DNA of 51,831 bases from Clostridium acidisoli DSM 12555 (GTDB lineage: Bacteria > Bacillota > Clostridia > Clostridiales > Clostridiaceae): assembly GCF_900176305.1 (NCBI RefSeq), contig NZ_FWXH01000019.1, positions 1 to 51,831 of the forward strand. Reading direction: 5' to 3'. The position numbers were made by a program, and so were the translations under genes. The notes below the pieces were generated by a model that saw only the letters and a program-made list of their open reading frames with translations, was not told the DNA's origin and ran no database searches. Shown here piece after piece: positions 33,431-43,553 of the stretch (position 1 is its first letter; every line of letters starts with the position of its first letter).

Positions 33431-34977
33431 ACCACATATGCATCTATAATCTTTTTTAATTCTATTTCATTTAATTGAATCCACTCATTAAATTCCTTGT
33501 TGTCTTTTTCTAGCCTTGTGGCAATCTCATATAGAAACTTTGGTACTTCCTCTTGTCTAATATCTCCATAGTAATTACCAAGTTTAGTTTTACCCACTCC
33601 GAGATTCCCTCCTAAATGTAGTTCAAATACATTCAAAAGTTTTCCTTCTACCTTTTTCATTTTACCGCAAAATCCAATTTCACCTATTTCATGTACTGAA
33701 CAAGAGTTTGGACACCCTGATATGTGAACTTGTGGCAATATATCTTTTACAAAATTATTCTTTTTAAAGTAGTCAACTATTTCTCTTAAAGTACTTTGAG
33801 TGTTTAAAACTCCCATCTGACAAGTTGGTACTCCAATACAGGCTACAGAATGTTCAAGACGTGTAGTTCCACCAATTTCTTTTGTGAGTTCAAGTAATTT
33901 TTCAGCTTCTTTCCCATTTAAATTCCTAATATATAATCCTTCAGTCATAGTAAGTCTAATTTCAGCACTGTCTATATCTTCTATTGAATCCAATATTAAT
34001 TTTAAATGTTTTATTTCTAATTGTCCCCCAACTGGATGAACATACACACTATATAAGCCCTTTTGCTTCTGAGAAAATAACCTTGGATTTTCTAAAGCTG
34101 TTTCAACACCAAGCTTATTATAAATTTTTCTATTTACATCAATCTCTAAGTTCCCACGTTCTCTTACCTTTTTAAGATATCTATTATAGCAGTTTATAAA
34201 TTCTTCCTTGCCCATTCTCTCCATAATATATCTAATACGAGCTCTTCCCTTGTTTATATAATCGCCTTCATTTATAAAAAGCTCGGTCATTGCCTCTACA
34301 TGGTATATCACATCTTTTGGATTAACTAACTCTGGAAGCTTAGCTGACAATTTAGGATTTCTACCAAGTCCCCCTCCTAAATAAACGTTAAAATATTCTC
34401 GCCCATTTTCTTTTATTGCTACAAATCCAAGGTCTACAACTGTTGTGTGCGAATCATCTTTGCTGCTGCTTGAAAACGAGACTTTTAACTTTCTTGGGAG
34501 TTTATAGGTGTAAATCTTACTTAAAAAATGCTCACCAACAGCTAGTGCATATGGTGATACATCAAAAGCTTCTTCCTTATCGACTCCAGATAATGGAGAT
34601 ATTGCAACATTTCTTGGAAAATTTCCACCTGCTCCTCTTGAATACAAGCCATTTTTTATACCTTCACTCATGATATCACATACCTGGTCAATACTAATAC
34701 CATGAAGTTGTACTGCCTGACGTGTTGTAAGATGTATTGTCTCTATATTACATTTATTTGCAAAATCATAAATTAGTTTAATATTTTCTAAAGACGCTAT
34801 GCCTGATGGAATTCTAAATCTTATCATAAATTCCTTACCACTACGATGAGCATATACCCCCATACCTCCTGATTGACCCTTAAAATCCATCTTGTTTACT
34901 TTACCGTTTAAAAATTTATGTCCAAGCTTTCTGAAATCTTCAACTTCGCTAAGTAAAACCTGATTTAACTCTCTCAT
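33427..34977 (-). CDS. Siroheme/[4Fe-4S] nitrite or sulfite reductase
   Basis: The 516-residue protein has the two-fold repeated ferredoxin-like and siroheme domains of assimilatory nitrite/sulfite reductases. Substrate Arg/Lys regions appear in HLTTRQAVQLHGI and NFPRNVAISPLSG, and the cluster-siroheme cysteines in CIGVPTCQMG and HISGCPNSCSVHEIGEIGFCG. It makes six-electron reductions of nitrite to ammonia or sulfite to sulfide, probably with ferredoxin; the sequence alone does not decide which. The start at 34977 follows AGAGGAG; an in-frame GTG at 34986 is less likely. It diverges from a LysR-type gene that probably controls it. Confidence 0.9.
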   Translation of the reverse strand: MRELNQVLLSEVEDFRKLGHKFLNGKVNKMDFKGQSGGMGVYAHRSGKEFMIRFRIPSGIASLENIKLIYDFANKCNIETIHLTTRQAVQLHGISIDQVCDIMSEGIKNGLYSRGAGGNFPRNVAISPLSGVDKEEAFDVSPYALAVGEHFLSKIYTYKLPRKLKVSFSSSSKDDSHTTVVDLGFVAIKENGREYFNVYLGGGLGRNPKLSAKLPELVNPKDVIYHVEAMTELFINEGDYINKGRARIRYIMERMGKEEFINCYNRYLKKVRERGNLEIDVNRKIYNKLGVETALENPRLFSQKQKGLYSVYVHPVGGQLEIKHLKLILDSIEDIDSAEIRLTMTEGLYIRNLNGKEAEKLLELTKEIGGTTRLEHSVACIGVPTCQMGVLNTQSTLREIVDYFKKNNFVKDILPQVHISGCPNSCSVHEIGEIGFCGKMKKVEGKLLNVFELHLGGNLGVGKTKLGNYYGDIRQEEVPKFLYEIATRLEKDNKEFNEWIQLNEIELKKIIDAYVV

Positions 34978-35106
34978 ATATAACACTCCTCTAGATATTC
35001 ACATTGCAATATTATTATGGTTATAGTATACTTTTTTTCAACCAATAAGTATAATATATCTTTTTTATTATACCTATTAGTATTTTTAATAGATAGGGTG
35101 ATAATT

Positions 35107-35988
35107 ATGATTGAAGAATTAAAAACTTTTATTGCTGTTGTAGATAAAAATAGCTTTACGAAAGCTGCAAAATCCATTAATATATCACAGCCTAGTGTAA
35201 GTTCACACATCCTTGCCTTAGAAAAATATTTTAATGCTAGATTAATAGAACGCTCAAATAAACAGCGTAAAATATTAATTACACAACCTGGAGAGATTTT
35301 ATATAAAAAAGCTAAACAAATCATATCTTTTTTGGATGAAGCAAAAGATGAACTTAGCAATTACGAGCACTCTTTATGTGGTACTTTAAAAATAGGGGCA
35401 AGTATGACTATTGGAGAATTTTTACTTCCATCTATTTTAGGTGAATTTATTAAAGAATTTCCTAATGTAAAATTGGATGTTACAATAGAAAATACAAAAC
35501 ACATTTATGAAAAATTCATAAATTATGACATCGACATAGCTTTAATTGAAGGTACAGTTCCTGTACAAAACTATACTTATAGGAATTTTTATGAAGATAC
35601 CATGGTTATTGTCACACCTGCATCTTTTTCCTTAGACACTAATATAAACTTAAAGGAATATTTATCAACTCAGACTTGGATACATAGAGAAGAAGGATCT
35701 GGAACAGGTGAAAATCTAAATATATTCTTAAATAACGAATCCATATCACCAAAAAATTTTATAATTTTAGGAAGTAATTATGCAATCAAGGAAGCTGTGA
35801 GAAATGGGCTTGGTGTAACTTTTATATCCTCATTAGTTGTTAAGGAGGCTTCCACTACCGGAGAGATTAAAATTATATCTACAAAAACAAAATATAATAG
35901 GTTTTTTTCATATTTAGTTCATGAAAAAAACCTATCAAAACTTCAAAAATTATTTCTTGAAAAGCTAGAAACATATAAAAACAGTTAA
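35107..35988 (+). CDS. LysR-family transcriptional regulator
   Basis: The 293-residue protein has the LysR helix-turn-helix at residues 3-60 (FIAVVDKNSFTKAAKSINIS, QPSVSSHILALEKYF) and a substrate-binding-like effector domain (about 90-290, LKIGASMTIGEFLLPSILG). LysR regulators usually activate a divergent gene; here that is the nitrite/sulfite reductase, 129 bases away. The effector is unknown, with O-acetylserine-type sulfur signals or nitrogen status as options. The ATG at 35107 matches the family start; longer frames upstream are rejected. Its 3' end overlaps the convergent deacetylase gene by a few bases. Confidence 0.93.
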   Translation: MIEELKTFIAVVDKNSFTKAAKSINISQPSVSSHILALEKYFNARLIERSNKQRKILITQPGEILYKKAKQIISFLDEAKDELSNYEHSLCGTLKIGASMTIGEFLLPSILGEFIKEFPNVKLDVTIENTKHIYEKFINYDIDIALIEGTVPVQNYTYRNFYEDTMVIVTPASFSLDTNINLKEYLSTQTWIHREEGSGTGENLNIFLNNESISPKNFIILGSNYAIKEAVRNGLGVTFISSLVVKEASTTGEIKIISTKTKYNRFFSYLVHEKNLSKLQKLFLEKLETYKNS

Positions 35989-36908
35989 ATTACATCAAAG
36001 CTATAACCATTATCTTTTAAATATTGAATTACCTGTGGAAGTGCTTGTACAGTATTTTTCTTTGCAGCTGCATCATGCATTAAAATCACAACACTCTCTG
36101 CACCTGTATATCTTCTTAAATTATTCATAAGTACTGGTACTGTTGGATTGTATGCTTCTGCATCTCCAGTTTCATCATTCCAATCTACATAAGTGTAACC
36201 ATTTCTTGTTACCTCAGCTTTAAATGGATCTAATCTATGTCCAAAAGAACCACCTGGAAATCTCATTAATTTAGAATTATAGGTATCACCCAATATATTT
36301 CTTAAAACCACATTGCACCTGTCCACATCCTTCATAAAATTTTGTGGGCTTTCCCTGTAACTTATTTCATGGCTATAAGTATGATTTCCTATAGTATGTC
36401 CATCTGCAGCTTCTCTTTTTACAAGGTCTGCATTTCTTTCAGCATTTTGGCCAATAATAAAAAAGGTTGCTTTAATTTTATTTTCATCAAGTATTTGTAA
36501 TATTGATGCTGTATTTACTGAAGGTCCATCATCAAAAGTTAAATATGCAACTTTTCTGCCATCATTTCTTTTTGTTCTCCATGGAGCATATTCTCCTGGT
36601 GGCTCACTAGTCACCTCATTTACTGTCTTAGGAATATCATCAACACTCGGAACACTTTCCTCTATGTTTACTGCACTTTGCTCACCGTTAGTACTACTTT
36701 CCTTTTTCTTGGTAGTTGCTTCTTCTTTAATTTTTTTTACCGTTTTCACATCTGTTTTTCTATTATTGGCTACTTCAAAGCCTTTTCTATCAAAACTTTG
36801 ATTTAAAATTATTAATGTTATAAGTCCAACACTTAGTGCTACAACTATTGCCAACAACGTCAATTGTTTTTTTGCTTTTCTAGCCTTATTTTTTTTTCTT
36901 CTTAACAT
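35985..36908 (-). CDS. Membrane-anchored polysaccharide deacetylase (NodB domain)
   Basis: The 307-residue protein has a basic N-terminus, one membrane anchor (LLAIVVALSVGLITLIIL, about 19-36), a disordered Lys/Glu/Ser linker to about residue 100 and a NodB domain outside the membrane. Catalytic motifs are YLTFDDGPS (motif 1), HTIGNHTYSHE (motif 2, metal His), RFPGGSFGHR (motif 3), DWNDETGDA (motif 4) and ILMHDAAAK (motif 5), all present. It likely removes acetyl groups from peptidoglycan or another surface glycan. It is a single gene, convergent with the LysR gene. Confidence 0.94.
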   Translation of the reverse strand: MLRRKKNKARKAKKQLTLLAIVVALSVGLITLIILNQSFDRKGFEVANNRKTDVKTVKKIKEEATTKKKESSTNGEQSAVNIEESVPSVDDIPKTVNEVTSEPPGEYAPWRTKRNDGRKVAYLTFDDGPSVNTASILQILDENKIKATFFIIGQNAERNADLVKREAADGHTIGNHTYSHEISYRESPQNFMKDVDRCNVVLRNILGDTYNSKLMRFPGGSFGHRLDPFKAEVTRNGYTYVDWNDETGDAEAYNPTVPVLMNNLRRYTGAESVVILMHDAAAKKNTVQALPQVIQYLKDNGYSFDVI

Positions 36909-37068
36909 GTGTGTCTCCTATTTTTATTCTATTATATTTATAATTTTACAATAATATTATTTTTTAGTCCATATATTTCAAATATTTACTAAATCCTTTA
37001 TAAGTTAATGTTATAATATAATTGTTAGTTTATATATACTAGAATTGTTAAGAATTCTTTAAGACATG

Positions 37069-38244
37069 TTAATGATGGAATAATCTAATTCCAGAACAAG
37101 CCATTACCATTTCATACTCATTACAGGCCTTAACTACAACATCATCTCTTATAGAACCACCTGCTTGAACAATATATTTAACTCCACTTTGGGCTGCTCT
37201 GTCAATGTTATCTCTAAATGGGAAAAATGCATCTGAGCTTAAGGATACTCCATTAAGTTTAGAAAGCCATTTGCTTTTCTCTTCCTTAGTAAGTTTTTCT
37301 GGAATCTTGGTAAATATGTTGCTCCAATTTTTTGTTTCTTCTTTAGTTATATCATCTCTAAGATACTGATCAATAGCATTATCTTTGTCTGCTCCTTTTA
37401 TATTTTCTTTAAATTGCAGATTTAAAACCACTGGATGCTGTCTTAAAAACCATAGATCAGCTTTTGATGCTGCAAGTCTTGTACAATGAACTCTTGATTG
37501 TTGTCCTGCTCCTATTCCTATTGCCTGACCATTTAATGCAAAACAAACAGAATTTGATTGGGTATATTTTAGTGTTATTGTTGCAATTATTAAATCTCGT
37601 TTTACCTCTTCTGTAATTTTGTTGTTATATGTTACAATATTTTTCAGAATATCATCGTTTATAAGAATGTCATTTCTTTTTTGCTCAAATGTTATACCAT
37701 ATATTTCTCTTTTTTCAATTACTTCTGGCGTATAATTCCAGTCCATTTGAATTATACAATACCTCCCCTTTTTCTTTGATTTTAAAAGTTCTAATGCCTC
37801 TTTACTATATCCTAGAGCGATTATTCCATCTGAAACCGATGTTTTTAATATCTTAGCTGTAGCTAAATCTACAATATCACTTATTGCCACAAAATCTCCA
37901 TAGGAGGACATTCTATCCGCACCTCTAGCCCTTGCATATGCACAAGCTGCTGGTGTTAACTCTATATCTTCTACTGCATATGCCTTTTTAAGTTCATCAC
38001 TTAAAGGTAATCCCACAGCCGCTCCTGCGGGACTTACATGTTTAAAAGAAGCTGCTGCTGGCAAACCTGTTGCTTCTTTTAATTCTTTTACTAGCTGCCA
38101 TGCATTAAGCGCATCCATGAAATTAATATATCCCGGTGTACCATTTAGAATTACAAATGGCAGCTTGTCATCTTTAACATAAATTCTTGCTGTTTTTTGA
38201 TGTGGATTACAGCCATATTTAAGTATAACTTCTTCATTATTCAT
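37069..38244 (-). CDS. Stand-alone AICAR transformylase (PurH-like, no IMP cyclohydrolase domain)
   Basis: The 391-residue protein corresponds to the transformylase half of PurH: LKYGCNPHQKTARIYV, PAAASFKHVSPAGAAVGLPL with the catalytic Lys-His pair, IGIGAGQQSRVHCTRLA and SSDAFFPFRDNIDRAAQSGV. It adds a formyl group to AICAR (ZMP), using 10-formyl-tetrahydrofolate. The cyclohydrolase domain is absent, so IMP closure needs another enzyme. A ZTP riboswitch precedes it, which senses the very substrate that accumulates when folate runs low. AGGAGGAG lies before the start. Confidence 0.93.
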   Translation of the reverse strand: MNNEEVILKYGCNPHQKTARIYVKDDKLPFVILNGTPGYINFMDALNAWQLVKELKEATGLPAAASFKHVSPAGAAVGLPLSDELKKAYAVEDIELTPAACAYARARGADRMSSYGDFVAISDIVDLATAKILKTSVSDGIIALGYSKEALELLKSKKKGRYCIIQMDWNYTPEVIEKREIYGITFEQKRNDILINDDILKNIVTYNNKITEEVKRDLIIATITLKYTQSNSVCFALNGQAIGIGAGQQSRVHCTRLAASKADLWFLRQHPVVLNLQFKENIKGADKDNAIDQYLRDDITKEETKNWSNIFTKIPEKLTKEEKSKWLSKLNGVSLSSDAFFPFRDNIDRAAQSGVKYIVQAGGSIRDDVVVKACNEYEMVMACSGIRLFHH

Positions 38245-38272
38245 TATTTATCTCCTCCTAAAGTTTAAACAC

Positions 38273-38311
38273 AAAAAAGCCTGGGTAATTTTAACACACT
38301 TTTACCCAGGC
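38273..38311 (-). terminator. Terminator of the ZTP riboswitch
   Basis: GCCTGGGTAA with TTACCCAGGC and a 13-base loop, then TTTTTTGTG. The 5' arm is also the 3' strand of the aptamer, so ligand-bound folding prevents termination. Confidence 0.92.
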
Positions 38312-38373
38312 GGTCGATAACTTTTTAATCACGCTCCCTATGGTTACATCCATTTCCGCCAGTTACATGATTT
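38302..38373 (-). promoter_or_regulatory. ZTP (pfl) riboswitch
   Basis: Minus strand: CATGTAACTGGCGG, the TGGATGTAACCA hairpin, TAGGGAGCGTGA, then ACCGCCTGGGTAA. These are the two conserved halves of the class, joined by a variable linker. ZMP/ZTP binding should turn the AICAR transformylase gene on. Confidence 0.93.
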
Positions 38374-38547
38374 CTTCATTTTTTAAAATTATATTATATG
38401 TGATGTCTTATGTCAATATTACTTAATGTTTAAAAATTATTATTTAATATTTAATATTGATTAATAAGCGTTAAAGTGTTACCATTTAATTATAGAGTAA
38501 CCACAAAAATTTTATAAAATATAAAAATATGGTAAGGAGTTGATACT

Positions 38548-40218
38548 ATGCTTTACAATATATTAATTGGTGGAGCTGCCGGACAAGGAATGGAGACATT
38601 AGCTTCAATTTTAGAGAAAGCCCTCAAGAGAAAAGGATTTGAAATTTTTACAATACAAGATTACATGTCGCGAGTAAGAGGGGGACATAACTTTTTTCAA
38701 ATACGTTTTGGTAATGAAAAAATAAATTCTCATTGTAGCAAACTAGATGGGATAATTGCCTTAAATTCTGAGACAGTTGACCTTCATATACATGATTTAG
38801 ATAATAATGGTTTTATCATTATAGATGACGGAATAAAATATGACGACAATAGAGTCTTTAGTTTGCCACTAAAAAGCACTGCTCGATCCATTGGTAATCT
38901 TAAGGTTTTCGGAAGTGTTGCAATAGGTGCCTTTTTAAAACTTTTTGACCAGGACCTAAGTTATGTAGAAGAACTTTTTAATGAAAAATTCAATAAAGAA
39001 ATTGCTGGAAAAAATTTTGATGCACTTAAGATTGGTTTTGATTGTGTTTCGGCTAAATATAGTATTAAATCACTACAATCTGATAATAATATTCTAATTA
39101 ATTCTAATCAAGCAATTTCTCTTGGTGCTTTAGCATCAGATTGCAAATTTTATTCTGCTTATCCAATGACACCTTCTACAAGCATAATGACATACCTATC
39201 ATCTAAAATGAAGGATGCCAAAATAGTAGTAGAACAAGCAGAAGATGAGATTTCAGCAATTAATATGGCTATTGGTGCTTCTTATGCTGGCGTACGTGCT
39301 ATGACTGGTACTTCTGGTGGTGGCTTCGCTCTCATGGTTGAAGCAGTTGGACTTTCAGCTATGTTAGAACAACCTTTAGTCATTGCTGAAATACAAAGAC
39401 CTGGTCCTACTACTGGGCTACCAACAAGAACTGAACAGGCTGATCTTAAATTTGTTATTTCATCTACCCCTGGCGAAATTCCTAAAATGGTTATTGCTTT
39501 AAAAAATCCTGAGGATTCTTTTTATCAAACTATGAGAGCCTTTAATTTAGCAGATAAATATCAAATTCCTGTAATTTTACTTGGAGACCAATTTCTTTCT
39601 GACAATAATAGAACTGTTAAGCCTTTTGACTTTAAAAAAATCAAAATTGAAAGGCATTTAGCAGATCCTGACGAGGATAAGGAATATAAAAGATATAAGC
39701 TTACTGCTAATGGAATTTCTCCAAGAATAATACCAGGAAAATTTCCAGGGAAAACTGTTCTAGTGGATAGTGATGAACACGATGAATTTGGACATATAAC
39801 TGAGTCAGCCTCTGTTAGAATTAACATGAACGATAAACGACTTAAAAAGATGGATTTACTAAAAAAAGAGTTAATTGAGCCAGAATATATCGGCGCTGAA
39901 ATTCCTGATACATTATTAATAGCTTGGGGATCTTTAGAAGGACAGATTATTGATGCTGTTGAGAAACTTAACTCCTCCAGTAAAAGCAAATATGGTGCTT
40001 TAATCTTTGGTGATATTTGGCCTTTGCCTGACAAGCTACTTAATGAAAAAACTCTTAATGTAAAAAAAATTATTAATGTTGAACAAAACGCTACAGGTCA
40101 ATTAGCCGCTCTTATAAGTGAACAAACAGGTATTAAGATTACTAACAGCATTTTAAAATATGATGGAAGACCAATCTCTTCTGAAGATATAATAAATGAT
40201 TTAAAGGAGGTTAGATAA
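38548..40218 (+). CDS. 2-oxoacid:ferredoxin oxidoreductase, fused gamma-alpha subunit (KorA-like)
   Basis: The 556-residue fusion has the gamma domain first (1 to about 185: ILIGGAAGQGMETLASIL, VRGGHNFFQIRFG) and then the alpha domain (CKFYSAYPMTPSTSIMTYL, VEQAEDEISAINMAIGASYA, GTSGGGFALMVEAVGLS). With the beta subunit it converts a 2-oxoacid, most likely 2-oxoglutarate, and CoA to an acyl-CoA with reduced ferredoxin. The alpha-gamma fusion plus small beta is the two-subunit type. It has AAGGAG before the start and is followed after one base by the beta gene. Confidence 0.93.
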   Translation: MLYNILIGGAAGQGMETLASILEKALKRKGFEIFTIQDYMSRVRGGHNFFQIRFGNEKINSHCSKLDGIIALNSETVDLHIHDLDNNGFIIIDDGIKYDDNRVFSLPLKSTARSIGNLKVFGSVAIGAFLKLFDQDLSYVEELFNEKFNKEIAGKNFDALKIGFDCVSAKYSIKSLQSDNNILINSNQAISLGALASDCKFYSAYPMTPSTSIMTYLSSKMKDAKIVVEQAEDEISAINMAIGASYAGVRAMTGTSGGGFALMVEAVGLSAMLEQPLVIAEIQRPGPTTGLPTRTEQADLKFVISSTPGEIPKMVIALKNPEDSFYQTMRAFNLADKYQIPVILLGDQFLSDNNRTVKPFDFKKIKIERHLADPDEDKEYKRYKLTANGISPRIIPGKFPGKTVLVDSDEHDEFGHITESASVRINMNDKRLKKMDLLKKELIEPEYIGAEIPDTLLIAWGSLEGQIIDAVEKLNSSSKSKYGALIFGDIWPLPDKLLNEKTLNVKKIINVEQNATGQLAALISEQTGIKITNSILKYDGRPISSEDIINDLKEVR

Positions 40219-40219
40219 C

Positions 40220-41071
40220 ATGAGTGATAATAATTTTAACACTTGCGAAACTGCATGGTGCCCTGGTTGTGGCGATTTTAGTATTCTTTCCGCTCTTAAA
40301 AGCACCCTAACAAAACTTAATAAAAGTCCTTATAAAGTACTTGTTGTTGGTGGCATTGGTCAAGCTGCAAAGACTCCACAATATATAAATACAAATGGTT
40401 TTTGTGGACTACATGGAAGAGCTTTGCCTCCAGCTGTTGCTGCAAAAATTGCAAATAAAGATTTAACTGTTATTGTTGACACTGGAGATGGTGATGCTTA
40501 TGGTGAAGGTGGTAATCATTTCATTCATAATATAAGAAGAAATGTAGATATTGCGCATTTTGTTCACGATAATCAAATTTATGGACTAACAAAAGGTCAA
40601 GCTTCTCCAACTACTGATTTAGGTCATATTACTGAGGTTCAACCTAGTGGTTCTAATAATATACCTTTAAATCCAGTTTTGCTGGCAATAACCTTAGGTG
40701 CTGGCTTCGTAGCTAGAGCTTTTAGCAATGATATACAAACTCTAGAAGAAATAATGTCAGAAGCAATAAATTACAAAGGTTATGCCTTAGTGGATATCCT
40801 TCAACCTTGCGTAAGCTTTAATAAGATAAATACACATAAATGGTATAGTGAACGAATTTATAAATTAGATGAAAATTATGACTCATCAAATAAACTAGGT
40901 GCAATTGAGAAGGCAATGGAATGGGGTGATAGAATTCCTATAGGAATTTTATACAAAGAGGATAAAAAAACTTTTCATGATTCCATTGATTTTTTAAGGT
41001 ATGGAAAACCTCTTGTTGATAGTGATTTTAATTTAGAAAAAGTATCCAGTTTTATGAATGACTTTAAATAA
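40220..41071 (+). CDS. 2-oxoacid:ferredoxin oxidoreductase, beta subunit (KorB-like)
   Basis: The 283-residue thiamine-diphosphate subunit has the cluster-binding Cys in WCPGCGDFSIL, FCGLHGRALPPA, and the TPP motif DTGDGDAYGEGGNHFIHNIRRN with QIYGLTKGQASPT. It carries the one [4Fe-4S] cluster of the two-subunit enzymes; there is no separate ferredoxin-like delta subunit gene. The start codon shares its context with the alpha stop (TAACATG), with AAAGGAGG inside the alpha gene, so they are co-translated. Confidence 0.94.
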   Translation: MSDNNFNTCETAWCPGCGDFSILSALKSTLTKLNKSPYKVLVVGGIGQAAKTPQYINTNGFCGLHGRALPPAVAAKIANKDLTVIVDTGDGDAYGEGGNHFIHNIRRNVDIAHFVHDNQIYGLTKGQASPTTDLGHITEVQPSGSNNIPLNPVLLAITLGAGFVARAFSNDIQTLEEIMSEAINYKGYALVDILQPCVSFNKINTHKWYSERIYKLDENYDSSNKLGAIEKAMEWGDRIPIGILYKEDKKTFHDSIDFLRYGKPLVDSDFNLEKVSSFMNDFK

Positions 41072-41092
41072 CTTTAATAATTTAATATTAAC

Positions 41093-41150
41093 AAAAAGGC
41101 CAGAGTTTTCTATTGTAATTTTTTCACATAAAAAACTTTGGCCTTTTGTT
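41093..41150 (+). terminator. Intrinsic terminator of the KorAB operon
   Basis: AAAAAGGCCAGAGTTTT pairs with AAAACTTTGGCCTTTT across a 26-base loop, ending in TTTTGTTT. Confidence 0.88.
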
Positions 41151-41318
41151 TATGAATTTTATAGCTGTTATAACGTTATCTACCTTTTAAAGAAAATTAT
41201 ACTTTTAAATTTATGCCAATATTATAGATTGCACATTTTACTAAGTTCCATTGAATTTACTACGATAATATAGTAGGCACTGAATTTATTTCATAATTTA
41301 TTCTAGGAGGTAGAAACT

Positions 41319-43361
41319 ATGAAGCTTCAGAAAAAAATTCCCTTAGTAATATCCGTCCTAATATTCTTTTCAATTACAATAATATGTATTTTAATCTACT
41401 ACAGATTCTCCAATATTTTAATTAGTCAGGTTAAAAATGAGATGCAAAATTCATCTAAAGGTTATGTTAACTCAGTTGAGTCCCTTATTGAAAAGCAACA
41501 AACAGACTCGTCAAGGCTAGCTCAAAGTAAGGACGTTATTGAACTTGCCGAAGAACGTAAAGCTTTAGGTAATTCCTCTAGTAATGATATGCAAAATAAA
41601 TTGCAACAAAATAATATAAACATGAAAAAATATGTTGATACCGTAAATTTTATTGAGCACACATTTATTGTAGATACAAATGGCATGTTATACTCAGATA
41701 GTAATCCTTTAAAATCAGAAAGAAGTCTAGCAGATAGAAGCTACAATACACCATCATTAAATGGTAAACCTAATATAAGTGATGTTTTAGTTTCAAACTC
41801 CACCAAAGCTTTAGTCACAGTTTTTACAAGTCCAATAATATACAATAATCAGATTCTAGGTTATGCTGGCTCTTCAGTTTTTGCCAGTAGTTTTTCAACC
41901 TCATTAACTAACGTGAAAATATCAAACTATAAATCTGGATATGCTTATCTAGTGGACAATAAAGGAGTTGTAATATATCATCCTACTAAGTCTAAAATAG
42001 GTAAACCTGTAGACAACTCTTCTATTAAAAATGTTGTAAGTCAGATAAAAAATGGGAAGTCAGTCAAACCACAAATTGTAGAATATAATTATAACGGAAT
42101 AGAAAAAATTTCATACTACGAAATTATTCCAAAAACTAATTGGATATTAGTTTTGACAGTTAATAAATCAGAAGTACTAAATGCAGTAAACCAATCTATT
42201 TTGATTATAATAGTCATAGCTGCCTTTATTGGATTGTTAACTATACTAGTAGGTCTCGCATTGTCAAAATCAATAACATCTCCTCTAAAAAAAGTTACGT
42301 TATTAGTAAATAAAACAGCTGCTTTAAATCTGATTCATGATGAAGCTATTGAGTCTGTGGCAAAACGTAATGATGAAGTTGGGGAAATGGGGAAATCTCT
42401 TATTGCTATGGAAGAGTCTCTTAGAGAAATGGTTGAAAGCCTCATAAAAGCCTCAGCTGATACAAACAGTACTGCAGATAAAATTAATAGTCTTACCATT
42501 GAACTAGAAAAGTATACAGATGAGACTTCTATAGAAGTTCAAACTCTATCCGCAGGTCTAGAGGAAACTGCTGCATCCTCAGAAGAAATTTCAGCATCTT
42601 CAAATGAAATGGGTCAAGCTGTATTAGAAGTTACTAATAAAGCACAAGATGGGGCTAACGAATCAGATGAGATTTCAAAACGTGCAGAATCTCTTAAGAC
42701 CTCCTCTATAACTTCAAGAAACAATAATAGACAATTATATGACAAAGTTAGAATTGAACTGGAGCAAGCTATAAATAATTCAAAAAATGTAAGTAAAATA
42801 ACTACATTAACTGAATCCATTTTGGCTATATCAGAACAAACCAATCTTTTAGCTCTCAATGCAGCAATTGAAGCTGCAAGAGCTGGTGAAGCTGGAAAAG
42901 GATTTGCTGTTGTTGCGGATGAAGTTAGGAAACTAGCAGAAGAATCTACTAAAACAACTCAAAGTATTCAAGAAGTTGTAACTCTTGTTGTAAATTCTGT
43001 TGATAACCTTAGCTCTAATTCATCTAAACTTCTTGAATTTATGGATAAAGATGTTAATAACGACTACGATAAATTTATTGATGTTGGAGATAAATATAGC
43101 CAAGATGCAGATAACGTAAGCAACTTTATGATGCAATTTAGCAGCATTTCAGAAGAATTAAATGCTTCCATTGAAGGAATAGTTAAAGCCATTGATGAAG
43201 TTGCTCAAACTGTTACAAATGGATCTGCTTCATTATCAAATATTTCTGAAAAGACGATTACAATTGCAACTAAGCTTAATAATATAAAAGATAACACTGA
43301 CATCAATAGAGAAAATGCAAATAAATTAAATTCAATTGTATCAAAATTTAAACTTGATTAG
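41319..43361 (+). CDS. Methyl-accepting chemotaxis protein with Cache sensor domain
   Basis: The 680-residue chemoreceptor has membrane helix 1 (about 7-30, [20 protein letters not shown]), an outside Cache-type sensor (35-285, including [13 protein letters not shown] and [17 protein letters not shown]), membrane helix 2 (about 293-315, [19 protein letters not shown]), a HAMP domain ([20 protein letters not shown]) and a long coiled-coil signalling domain with tip [18 protein letters not shown]. Cache receptors bind small molecules such as amino acids or carboxylates. AGGAGG precedes the start. Confidence 0.94.
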   Translation: MKLQKKIPLVISVLIFFSITIICILIYYRFSNILISQVKNEMQNSSKGYVNSVESLIEKQQTDSSRLAQSKDVIELAEERKALGNSSSNDMQNKLQQNNINMKKYVDTVNFIEHTFIVDTNGMLYSDSNPLKSERSLADRSYNTPSLNGKPNISDVLVSNSTKALVTVFTSPIIYNNQILGYAGSSVFASSFSTSLTNVKISNYKSGYAYLVDNKGVVIYHPTKSKIGKPVDNSSIKNVVSQIKNGKSVKPQIVEYNYNGIEKISYYEIIPKTNWILVLTVNKSEVLNAVNQSILIIIVIAAFIGLLTILVGLALSKSITSPLKKVTLLVNKTAALNLIHDEAIESVAKRNDEVGEMGKSLIAMEESLREMVESLIKASADTNSTADKINSLTIELEKYTDETSIEVQTLSAGLEETAASSEEISASSNEMGQAVLEVTNKAQDGANESDEISKRAESLKTSSITSRNNNRQLYDKVRIELEQAINNSKNVSKITTLTESILAISEQTNLLALNAAIEAARAGEAGKGFAVVADEVRKLAEESTKTTQSIQEVVTLVVNSVDNLSSNSSKLLEFMDKDVNNDYDKFIDVGDKYSQDADNVSNFMMQFSSISEELNASIEGIVKAIDEVAQTVTNGSASLSNISEKTITIATKLNNIKDNTDINRENANKLNSIVSKFKLD

Positions 43362-43395
43362 ATTTTAATTTGCTTAAAATTTACGAATTAATAAT

Positions 43396-43443
43396 TAAAA
43401 CATCAGCTCTATGGAACAATATAGTTGATGTTTTAGTTTTTTT
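43396..43443 (+). terminator. Terminator of the Cache chemoreceptor gene
   Basis: AAAACATCAGCT with AGTTGATGTTTT (one G-U) and a loop of about 14 bases, followed by AGTTTTTTTA. Confidence 0.85.
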
Positions 43444-43553
43444 ATTGGCGCAGTTTTTTCATATTTGTTATACTGACCAAAATGCTTTATAATACATTTA
43501 TAATTGCATATTACACTATTTTAATTACAATAACGTTTAAGGGAGGTTTGGCT

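Noticed and set aside
41058-41273. Small plus-strand reading frame after the KorB-like gene
   Set aside because: It begins inside the KorB-like gene, spans the terminator hairpin 41093-41150, has no ribosome site, and its composition looks like translated non-coding DNA.
43482-43553. Longer N-terminus for the first YhgE/Pip protein
   Set aside because: The 24 extra codons have no ribosome site, whereas GGGAGG lies 7 bases before the ATG at 43554 and the second paralogue starts at the matching residue.
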